Shown: positions 33,143 through 42,710 of the stretch, one piece after another
How the letters are laid out: every line of letters begins with the position of its first letter
Numbering within the stretch: position 1 is the first letter of the stretch
Source: Sphaerolaimus hirsutus
Taxonomy: Eukaryota; Nematoda; Chromadorea; Monhysterida; Sphaerolaimidae
Length of the DNA: 64,000 nt
Assembly (NCBI GenBank): GCA_964036195.1
Contig: OZ038455.1
Coordinates: 8,573,855 to 8,637,854 of the forward strand
Direction: 5' to 3'
The notes under the pieces: generated by a model
What the model was told of the DNA's origin: nothing
Databases searched by the model: none
Seen by the model: the letters and a program-made list of their open reading frames with translations, nothing else
Translations under genes and position numbers: made by a program

Positions 33143-36100
33143 ATGCATCCACTTCTCTCACACCATGGCGGTTTATTATTACTGCCGTTTTGCACGCTTC
33201 TATCGCTGTGTACAGCTGGCGACAAGAGGGCCGGCTTCCCAGTGCGCGCTGATGAAGTGACCAAATTCACAAAGTGCAACGTCACCGGTACTGTGCCTTC
33301 GTGGATAGATGGTAGGTGAATATTCTTTGAATGTTTGATCTAAGATGTTGACGTAAAAAAACTCGCCGTTCGCTGTCGACTAGGTGTGCTGTCCGCCGAG
33401 TAGTGATGGAATGGCGCCATTGGCGCTTGGCGCCCTTTTCCTGTGGCGCCATTGGCGCCTGGCGCTCCATTTCCAAAAGGCGCCATGGCGCCATTGGCGC
33501 TTGGCGCCGTTCTTCCGTGGCGCCCTTGGCGCCTGGCGCGCGTCCATAAAAAGGCGCCACAATGGCGCCAACATGATTTAAGGGTGAGTTTTGACAATAT
33601 TGAAAAAATCACAATATTGAATGCATCGAAAATAGACTTTTTACTTAATTCGAGAAATTGTCATTGTGATCATTTGTAGTGTTGTATATTTGTAGTGTTT
33701 ATGTTCACCATTTTACCTGTCATTCTGTTAGAAATGCCCTTCTATTGGAAATATACCTTTTCCATTCTAATTAGATGTATGGCATTCATAAAAAACGTTA
33801 ACATACGGTAACATTCGATGGTGAAAGAAGCAGAGTCCTATACTGATGTGGCTGAACGGTGAAGGGTTCAGCCACATCAGTATATGACTGTGCTTCTTTC
33901 ATGTTTTTTTTTCTGTTTATATTGTTGTTTTGAACACAGCATGAATGTGAAGGGGATGAATGAACAGTTGAATATGTTCACTGTTGTTCGAAGGGGGTGG
34001 GGTAAATGAATTAACATATTCTTCTGTGGCGCCTCTGGCGCCGCATTCTCTGGACTGCGCCTTTGGCACCCTCTTTCCGTGGCGCCCCTGGCGCTTGGCG
34101 CCCTTTTTCTGTGGCGACCTTGGCGCCTGGCGCCCTGTTTACGAATAGCGCTTTGGCGCCATTGGCGCTTGGCGCCCTTTTTGCTGGCGCTTTTCCATCA
34201 CTACCGCCGAGTATACAATCGTTGGCAAACTCGCAGGGCTGGTTATCCGGCAGCAGTGCGGCGCGCTGGGTTCGCCGTTCGCGCCGAGCGGCTCGCACGT
34301 GCAGCACATGCTCGACTGCGTGGCCATGGCCGCCGCTTACAGGTGCCACTCACACACCTTGGAAAATGGCTGATGTCATGCAAAGTGTCAAAAGTCATGC
34401 AAAATGGCAAATGTCATGCAAAGTATCAAAATCATGTAAAATGTCTTATTTCCCACTTTACATGACTTTACATGACTTTTGGCACTTTTGCATGACGTTT
34501 TCAAACATGTTGAATTGGCGCCTAGAAAACAATTACTATTCATCAAATTTTTTCGACAATTTAGCTACATGTCAGCCTCTAGAGCCGCTGCAAAGCAGCA
34601 GCTAAGATCATTAAAAAATCATTGTCAGCGCGATCATTTAACAGAAAACAAAAACTTATTTACAGGGTTCATTCTGGAAAGGTCGAGTACGCCTCGCGAT
34701 TCCTCGATGGTCGACCAAAGAGAATATTAGCAGAAAATCAATTCGACATGTCAGTATCTCGAATCGCGTGGCAGACCGCTTACTCTGATATAAGCAATGA
34801 AGCATACAGGTTGGCTTTTATTTGGCGAGACAAACTACCGTATACGATAATTAGACCCTAGTGGAGTTATTTTTCGTCAGATTTTTTTGACGGGGAGTTA
34901 TTCAAGGGAGGTAGCTTTTTGTTTTTTACCTCAGGTATGTATGTAAAGTCGGCAGACGTATCGCCCTACAAACATTTGCGTCAATCTCTCCAGTGGAGAG
35001 TGCATGACGGCATTAGGTATTGTGACGCAATATTTTAACCATTGGAATAGATCGGGTCACGTATGAAAACTTGGCCCTTATCCCAGTTACCAGTAGCGTA
35101 TTATACAAATGAGAGTGAAAACTGAAAGTTAGCTAAAAATCGTTAAAATTTGTCTCACTTTGCCAATTTCCACCTTCATAATCGCTATTTTTGTTTATAT
35201 ACATGGTTATATAGCTATTGTGAGCCTATTTTATTCATATTAATAGCAGATTTCGAAATTTTGGCCGGCTGCCAAGTTCTCTTTTGTTGGAACAGAGCCA
35301 ACGAATGAAAAATAAAATAAAAACAAAAACGGTAGTTTAAACGGTCAAATTATTTACGAGCAACGTTGAAAATGTAGATAACTAGGGCGTGGCACGCACA
35401 GACGCAGCGAAACGTCCATTTTTCTTTTAATATGATTTTCTTTTTCAATTCCTAGCGTCCGCGTGGGACACAAGTTTCGTTGTTCGCTCTATTCACGAGC
35501 GAATTCTAACTCTCCGATTTTGTAGGGTGAAATGTCCGCCGACTTTACCTAACCATACCTGTGTGATTACAGTCAGAATACTGTTTTTTTTTGTCAATTC
35601 CATCACTCTGCTTGACAATATTGTTAACGTCAAACCTCTACCAGGGTGTACCAAACGAAATACACGGACGCCCCAGATTTCAACGCCAATGCCATGTTTT
35701 GGTTGACAAAAGGCGGAGCTGATTTGCTTGCCGTGCCGCAATTCGGCAGGGAGGCACTAAAAGTCGACGCGGATACTTTGGAATCGAAAACAGTGCACGA
35801 TTTCGGCGACGATCAGTGGCTCAGCCAGGGGGCAGTCCCAGACCCTGTCAAATGCCCTGTAAGATGTTAAATGTCATGCAAAGTGTCAAAAGTCATGTAA
35901 AATGGTCTGCAAAATGGCAACGGTTGCCATTTTGCAGGTCATTTTACATGACTTTTGACACTTTGCATGACATTTAACATCTTACAGGGCATTTGACAGG
36001 GTCTGGGATTTGCAGCAGTTTCCAAGCGGCACCCAGTTCGTCAACAACGTGCCGCACGCTGCCGTCGATAAAGATGGTCGGTAAAGGATGCGGTTTTTGC

Positions 36101-39100
36101 GATGCTGGCAAAGCGCCAGGTTTTCTGCATCTTGTGTTAACCGATCTGTGGGGAAACGGACACTTTCAGTGTCGGGAGAAGTCCGTAAATGAACTCAGTT
36201 TCTCTAAAACTGCAGATACTCCGCTGGCAACCAAAGTTTGCGAGGTTATTACCTAGCCGCGTTCATCAACTCAATTTCCGAATATAAAAACAAATTTAAT
36301 TTGGAATTTTTCACATAAATTCTGATTCTATCTCTGTGAAATCTGATTGTTTGCCTTGTTGAATAGCACAGCGTTAGTGTAATCACTTCTTACTGCCACG
36401 ATATTACCTAGTCTTGCTCAAGCCAACTAAAGACTGTTATTCATTTTTCTCACTTGTCAGGTACAATTTACTCGTCCATTCTGGCACTGGAACCATCCAA
36501 GCTCACTGGACAATCAAACAAAATTTACACTGCAAAGAGGATAATCTACAAAATCGACTATAAAAGCGGGAATAGAAGCACATTAGCTTCGTTTAAAGCC
36601 AGTTCAAATGTGATTAATCTGGACTACTGCGCGTATCATAGTGCAGCCAGATTGTGGGTGTACAATGACAGATATTTTAAGGTGAGTTATGGTTATTGAA
36701 ATTACCGAATTTCCTCGATTTACCCCCCCCCCCCTTGAATTAACCCCCGCTTGAAATACCCCCAGGTGTTGTTGAGCTGGGGAAAAAATACCCCCCCTCG
36801 AAATACCCCCGTCTGGAATTATGTACATGATGTATGCAATGTACATGACGTATATGTTGGTCGCAGTTTGCATCGTAGCTACACATGTACTAGTTTGTGT
36901 AGCGATGGACGTTGATATGTCCAGATATACCCTACTTGGACACGTTGATTACCTTTTTTGGGTATATAAAAGCGTACTCATTACTACGAATATTGTGAAA
37001 ATTTCTGACGAAATAATAAACCCCCCTCGAATAAGCCCCCCCCCCTCGAAATACCCCCCTCAAAATTTCCACTCTGAAAAAATAAACCCCCGAGGGGTAT
37101 TTCGAGGAAATACGGTACCTAGAAATAATAGGATATTTCTTCAAATAGAACGGCTTACGTCCAATAGAAGGGGACTTGCAATAGAACGGCAGGCGTTGGC
37201 ACGTTTTTCATCACACACGAAAAAATGAACGAACAGTCTCCAATAGAATGGCAAGTAAAAAGAAATTATTAGAATGTCAAAACCTTTAAATTTAATCGAT
37301 AATGCAAAGAGAAGATGTTCAAAGCATTCATAAACACCTTCCCAGACAAGTTCACCACCCATTTTTTTATTTCACTTCGAATGCAATATCTCCGTCCATG
37401 GGGGTGTTATAAAGCTGAAACTTTGTATATATAAAGTTGTAAGACCCCTCTACTCCCCAACAACGGGGGAGGTGCGGCGACTCACTACAGGGTGGGTCGC
37501 CCTATATGCAACAATTTTTTGTGGCGTTTTTGTTGTCCCAAGCAAGTTCACCACCCACTTGATTGGCTACACTACGAGAGCCAGATCTCCAGCTGTGATG
37601 GCGGTATAAAGCTGAAATTTGGGGGATGTCTTGCCAACAACCCCCTCACAATACACCAGTGGGGCGGCTGCCAACGACCCACTGCATATAAAGTTGACCA
37701 TTTTCTAAAAACAGCCCAAGTGTCCCAAAATAAGTTTATCACCCAGCTGCATTGAAAAAAATGTTGCAACAACATACCTAATATAAAACTGAATCGGGTT
37801 GGAACATTATTTCCGCCAAAAAATTGTTTTTCCGTAGGGCACCGTCCCTGTCCCATAAACGGTAGAATGAAAATTTCACTTTAAACCATCTTTTTGTTTC
37901 ACACTTACAAAGTTGGTTTACAAAGTTCACTAGAGAATTGTCTAAGGTTCAAAGTTATGTAAACAACATAACCTCTAAAATGCCTCCATAAGCAAATTTA
38001 CTTGGGGTGAATTCTATGATGTCAAAATGATGTCATTTCAGGAACAAAATTTGACACAATTTGCACTTTTTCATTCACCCCAAATAAATTTCCTTATGGA
38101 AGCATTTTAGAGGTTATGCTGTTTACATAACTTTGAACCTTAGACCCTCCCCTAGTGAACTTTGTAAACCAACTTTTAAAGTGTGATACAAAAAATTGGT
38201 TTAAAGTGAAATTTTCAGTCTGCTGTTTATGGGACAGGGTGGGAGCCCTACTGAACAAAATTTTATGAGCAGAACTAGGGTTCAAATCTGATTCCAGTTT
38301 ATATCAGGTATGTTCTCACAAAAATTTTTTGTAATGCAGTTGGGTGGCAAACTTGTTTCTGACACTTGGGCTGTTCTTAAAAAAATTATCAAATTTATAT
38401 GCAGTGACCCATGCTTTAGTGGGTCGTCAGCAGCCGCCCCACTGGTGTATTGTGAGGGGGGTTGTTGGCAAGACATCCCCCAAACTTCAGCTTTCTACCG
38501 CCCTCACAGCTGGAGATATAGCCTTCAAAGTGTAGCTAATCAAGTGGGTGGTGAACTTGCTTGGGACACCAAAAACGCCACAAATTTTTTGCATATAGGG
38601 CGACCCACCCTGTAGTGAGTCGCCGCACCTCCCCCCATTGTTGGGGAGTAAGGGGGTCTTACAACTTTATATATACAAAGTTTCAGCCTTATAACACCCC
38701 CATGGACGGAGATATTGTGTTCGAAGTGAAATAAAAAAATGGGTGGTGAACTTGTCCAGGAAGGTGTTTATATTGATATTTCAATTTCATTACTCATGTT
38801 GCGTAGGTATGTTTTATAATAACTACTTTCAAATGAAAAAGTGGTCAGAAAGTTTGGTGCAAAAATTGAACGACATGTAAAAATTTGAAGAAAAAAGTGA
38901 ACGGCCCCTTTCTATAAGAAAAAATACGGTATATCGCCTTGTCACGCTGTAAATACGTACCTTACAAATTCAGGTGGGCTACGTGACGACACTGTCTGTC
39001 ACGGACAAGTACATTCTGGTCCCATCAACAAGCTTATTCTTCAATCCTTGCTTCCTGGAGCCACAATCTAAAGGAACCCCAGTTCCACAGGTCAAAACAT

Positions 39101-41201
39101 GGTTTGCACCTGATGACAGCCAACCGGTGAGTTGCTAAATTTCGGTTTAAACTTTGTAGGTTTGAATTAATAAATAATAGCGCTTTGGCAATTTCTCAAC
39201 ACATTTATTTGGTGGACCGCAAAGTATGCACCCAAAATTACTTATGTCTTGGTTGATAACGTGTGGGCAGGATACTTATGTATGCGCTTTCTCAAAAACA
39301 GAATATATTTTTTATAATAAGGCGGAGCCACGTACAATAATGAATCCTTTTCCTGAAACGTTTTTTCCTTTTTGCTGGAACAACATTATTTTATAAATTA
39401 TGACGTCATGATGGAATGTTTCTTTTAGAAACATCCATAGCATGCGGTCCGTCAAAGATACCTTTCTACCCAAATCACTCTACAGACCCCCACATCTGTT
39501 TACGTGTTATCGAAATCCGACGGCAGCATCGTGCACTCTTTCACCACCGAGTTTTCAATGTTTTTCCTGCATGCAATCAATGCCTTTGAAGACGCCGCCA
39601 AAAATATGGTTTATTATGATGCCGTAATCTATACAACGGGCCCTGCAGTTCTGCAGAAGTATCTCACAGTGCAATTTTTGATGGATTTGGGTAACAGTTG
39701 GCCAGCTGAGCAAAAGGTTGCCAGGTTGGGACTGGATATCAAGAACGGTGGGTTGATACGTGAGATGTTTGAACCATAGGTGTTAAAACGTTAAAACGTT
39801 TACTCGAAAAATACGTATAGTTGAGTACTGCCGAAATATGTTTACGTTTCTTCTGAAAGAAAGTAGTCACCTTTATGTGCGTACTTTTTGGGTACTGCAG
39901 TACAGAAAACGTATTTAAGATATTTAAGGCATTTATATCAGTTTTTTTGCGACATAGATGGAAAAAAAGAAAAAAGCTACAAATAGAGAAAAGAATCACC
40001 TTTTGGTATATAAGCACAAGTATTGTCGAGAATAGCAGAACTTGGCAAAAAAGCAGATTAACCACTGAATTTGAAGGTTAAATGGGCAAAAAGGTGTGAA
40101 AATTAGTGATTTTGAGTGAAAATTGGAGCAAAATTTCGCAAAAATAATTGGTGTTTAGTTTTATAATTTTAACAAATCTGGTTTGCACTTTCATCGGTAC
40201 TGTATATATTGGTGAGCGTTCCCGAGTTATTCTCTACATTCCACAGGTCGCTGGACAGTCGACACGCTCACCCCACGGGAACAAGCAATGTCAATTGAAT
40301 TCCCCACCATCAATGCAAATTTTATGACGAAACAATATAAATATGCTTACTTTGTGCAGCGTCCATTTTCCGACCATTGTCTGATTGTCAAGCTCAATTT
40401 GGACGCAAAAACGGTTTTTTAACTCTGAAAATGTTTTTGTGCACTAAATTTGGGACTCAAATTTGTGCTAATTTCAGACAACCTCATGGACACCGCCAGG
40501 AAGTGATATTTATGTGAGCGCACCAGTGTTTGTGTCCAGAAACAAGAATACAGATCCAAAGGATGAGGATAAAGGTCCCTAATTCTTAAATGTGTTGTAA
40601 ATATAAGTCCTTAAAAGTTTCTGAAAGTGGTGGAAAATTAGATAGAGATGGCACCGGGCACAAGACGGTGTGGCGTGGCCTGTTTTTCGAGGTCATAAAA
40701 CCGTTTATCTGCCTTAAATGGCAAGGAATGCGCCAGGAAAAAAGGCGCCAAGCGCTACTGGCGCCAAGGCGCCATTCGTAAACAGAGCGCCACAGAAAAA
40801 TTGACGCGAAGTGCCAACTGCCAATGACACCACGGCGCAGTGCCATCGAATGGCGCCAACGCCATAGCGCCATTCCATCACCAATCACTACCTCTTCCCA
40901 GGATCCTTATCTTTTTGAAACGACAGCTAATCACTACTCAGGTATTCTCATTATACCAGCATTTAACTCTACATCCAAGAAGGGTCAACTATATTTTATC
41001 GACGCTGAAACAATGAAATCAGACAAAATGGGAGTGGCAACTGCACCTGTGATGTCTGGATTTGGATTGCACACTCAATTTTTCTTAGCCAATGATTTGG
41101 GTATTGGAAATGGCGCTCAAATGTCACGAAATATTGTCACGATGAACAATTTTGTGACTGTAACTGGTTTTGCTTTTGTATGGTTGTTTTTGTGCTTGTG
41201 A
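33143..41201 (+). CDS. Carotenoid-oxygenase-like (RPE65/BCO/NinaB family) protein, probably GPI-anchored, eleven exons
   Basis: Exons: 33143-33311, 34237-34342, 34666-34809, 35645-35834, 36016-36076, 36461-36681, 38974-39126, 39486-39747, 40247-40413, 40478-40574 and 40927-41201; about 614 aa. Family landmarks in order: TGTVPSWIDG near the N-terminus, VPHAAVDKDGTIY (H217), YVTTLSVTDKYIL (302), FLHAINAFE (H377), IEFPTIN (E453), SAPVFVSR (506) and FGLHTQFF (H572). In the known enzymes four His hold Fe(II) and three Glu support them. Here the second His is Thr302, and two Glu positions read Gln172 (or Phe173) and Ala506. The protein starts with a signal peptide and ends in a hydrophobic tail (FVTVTGFAFVWLFLCL) fitting a GPI signal; the usual family members are cytosolic. 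Catalysis is therefore doubtful. The exon 4 donor and the exon 10/11 junction are the weakest calls. Confidence 0.82.
33393..34211. mobile_element. Family E hAT-like element (33401-34203) with exact 8-bp duplication, in intron 1
   Basis: Ends tagtgatggaatggcgccat and ggcgcttttccatcacta. The duplication ccgccgag is at 33393-33400 and 34204-34211. Both ends have 150-180 bp of ggcgcc/ggcgcttggcgc units. A strong hairpin sits at 33822-33901 (tgatgtggctgaac / gttcagccacatca). The duplicated target belongs to a family G end (tgtccgccgagtata), so it jumped into a G copy. The 803 bp hold no transposase. Confidence 0.85.
34343..34510. repeat. Family D element beginning at the intron 2 donor of the oxygenase-like gene
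   Basis: The first intron bases gtgccactcacacacctt match the family D terminus (ggtgccagtcccagaccct) with few changes. The interior has gtcatgcaaagtgtcaaaag units and their complement. The right terminus is missing. Confidence 0.6.
34946..35545. repeat. Family F element, copy 2 (600 bp), in intron 3
   Basis: Same ends as copy 1 with TA at 34944-34945 and 35546-35547. The left flank (about 34837-34940) contains ttattcaagg/gacgggg pieces like family C. Confidence 0.7.
35831..36015. mobile_element. Family D element that makes up all of intron 4 (introner-like)
   Basis: A ~185 bp near-perfect hairpin: ggcagtcccagaccctgtca on the left mirrors tgacagggtctgggatttgc on the right, centred near 35922. 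Exon 4 stops and exon 5 starts at its two ends. The right end differs from the usual gggactgcccc; it reads gggatttgcag, a good acceptor. The donor read here, GCA|gtccca, lies in the left terminus and is weak; a ct|gtaaga site lies further in. The frame of the family (LESKTVHDF ... VNNVPHAA) continues across it. Confidence 0.7.
36705..37115. repeat. Family C element in intron 6
   Basis: Left ccgaatttcctcgatttacc, right tatttcgaggaaatacgg, TA-flanked. It starts about 20 bases after the exon 6 donor. The unique middle (atgtacatgatgtatgcaat) resembles the 55181 copy and, inverted, the 50733 copy. Confidence 0.6.
37331..38770. mobile_element. Foldback element, 1.44 kb long inverted repeat in intron 6
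   Basis: The left arm from 37331 (taaacaccttcccagacaag) and right arm to 38770 (cttgtccaggaaggtgttta) pair over about 700 bases each. They include ccgtccatgggggtgttata / tataacacccccatggacgg and actcactacagggtgggtcg / cgacccaccctgtagtgagt. The centre is near 38045. The arms differ at scattered positions, so it is not an assembly mirror. Neither arm codes for a recognisable protein. Confidence 0.85.
39779..40180. repeat. Family A element in intron 8
   Basis: Left aggtgttaaaacgttaaaac, right tataattttaacaaatct. The acgtatttaag-type interior is partly decayed. Confidence 0.45.
40643..40883. repeat. Family E/E' hAT-like element in intron 10
   Basis: The left part begins tagagatggcaccgggca and the right part ends gcgccattccatcac. 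The left has ggcaccg units and the right has ggcgcc units, so it is a hybrid of the two subfamilies or two fused copies. No clear target duplication was found. Confidence 0.5.
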
Positions 41202-41260
41202 TAATTTATGTAACACAGTCAAAAAAATATAATGATAAGTCATTTCAGCCATATATTTCA

Positions 41261-41266
41261 AATAAA
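41261..41266 (+). terminator. Likely polyadenylation signal of the oxygenase-like gene
   Basis: AATAAA 60 bases after the stop codon, in AT-rich sequence. Confidence 0.5.
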
Positions 41267-41398
41267 CATCGGTCATTCCATACTCGTTTTTCTTCAGGGT
41301 CTCCGTTCGACGACCATCCTTCATCGCTCAAATCGTTAATTGCAAAATTGCGCAAAAGTGAACGCTATCACCAGTTCATGTCGAACATTGCTTGTTGT

Positions 41399-41508
41399 TA
41401 GTAATGGAAAAGCGCCAGAAAAAAAGGCGCCAGGCGCCAATGGCGCCATGGCGCCATTCCAAATATGGGCGCCAGGCGCCACGGGAAATGTGCGCCATTC
41501 CATCACTA
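41399..41508. mobile_element. Family E hAT-like MITE, 110 bp
   Basis: Ends tagtaatggaaaagcgccag and gcgccattccatcacta. The flanking 8-mers are cttgttgt and cttgtcgt (7 of 8). Only about 80 bp of ggcgcc units lie between. Confidence 0.75.
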
Positions 41509-41576
41509 CTTGTCGTACATGTACATTCACGTTGCTCGTCCTTGGCAGACATCAGACGATGTATTTCGGCAGTTTT

Positions 41577-41860
41577 TCAAAGTAAATGTCTATCTAAAAT
41601 ACTTTTTTTACTCACCCCTTCACCTGTGTACAGAAATAAAAAATATTATTTTTACCAGTATTCATGTACATGGGAGTAAAATATGTTTTTCTCTGGAAAA
41701 TGTAAAAGCGAGTACTTTACCCCACAAAATGTAAAAGTAATACTTTTTCCCCGGAAAATGTAAAAGTGAGTACTTTTCTTCAAAGAATATGTAAAAGTGG
41801 GTCCTTTCTCATGGAAAATGTAAAAGCGCCTACTTTTTACATGTGAAAGCGAATGTTACA
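41577..41860. repeat. Family A-like fragment
   Basis: Runs of aaaatgtaaaagtgagtact and related units; termini unclear. Confidence 0.4.
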
Positions 41861-42600
41861 CTGGACTATCACTATTCACTAGTAGTGTCATGTTTCCATT
41901 TCGTCACTTTACAACAAAATTTTCACGAATTTTTCACTGCGTTCATTTGAACAATTGAGAATACAAAAATATCTTGTTTATTGTTTACTGTTTATACATT
42001 TATTTGTTTATATGTTGGTTTTTTTTGAATGCATCATTTACCAAGCTCATCATTTTTCATGCCAAAAAACATTCACTGGCCACTTCATTGATTGTTGCTG
42101 GATGCTGAATGCCTTTTTGTTTGTCTAAATAAAGTTTTGAACTGACCACAGCTACACTTCTCCCCTACCTTTTATGCTGAAAAAGGGCAATAATTGAAAT
42201 TTGTTAATATAAATGAGACTTTTGTGACCTAAGGAATGTTTCCCAACAGTACAGGTCTTCAATTTGATTGCTATAATTGTCAACTTGCTAAGGAGCAACC
42301 TTTACATTGTCAACCTTTACATTGCTCAGTCATTTTTTATTTTTTTTAGTTTGATGTGGATATGTCATATTAATTAGCCAGATTTACACATGCACATGCC
42401 CATTACAACTGGCATTCCCTTGGTCTGATGCCAATGCAAATGTGTTGGTGGAAAACTGCATAACATGTAATTTGATCAGCATGAAAGATGAGCAATTTTT
42501 CGTGTTTAGAGGTATTTCTAATTATAGACAAAAATACGTGGTAATTTTATACTTAGAGGAAAACATTAATTAGTAAACAATAAACAGTATACACCCCACG
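41861..42600. other. Intergenic interval
   Basis: AT-rich unique-looking sequence with no exon or repeat end recognised. Confidence 0.4.
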
Positions 42601-42604
42601 AAAT

Positions 42605-42645
42605 GTGAGTATAAATTCAGCCCGAGTTTGTTCATTCAGTTAAAT
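42605..42645 (+). promoter_or_regulatory. Core promoter of the VWA-domain gene
   Basis: A TATA box (tataaat, 42610-42616) is followed about 20 bases later by an initiator-like ttcattcagt (42631-42640). The ATG lies about 75 bases further, giving a short 5' UTR without introns. Confidence 0.55.
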
Positions 42646-42710
42646 CTACAAAATATTCCATCAAGTCAACCAAACCCAAATCTACTATTATCCACCCCAA
42701 AATTCAAAAC

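Noticed and set aside
36016-36080. Donor at 36081 (gtaaag) for oxygenase exon 5
   Set aside because: It gives phase 2 and breaks the DGT-I-Y motif; the donor at 36077 gives phase 1 and restores it.
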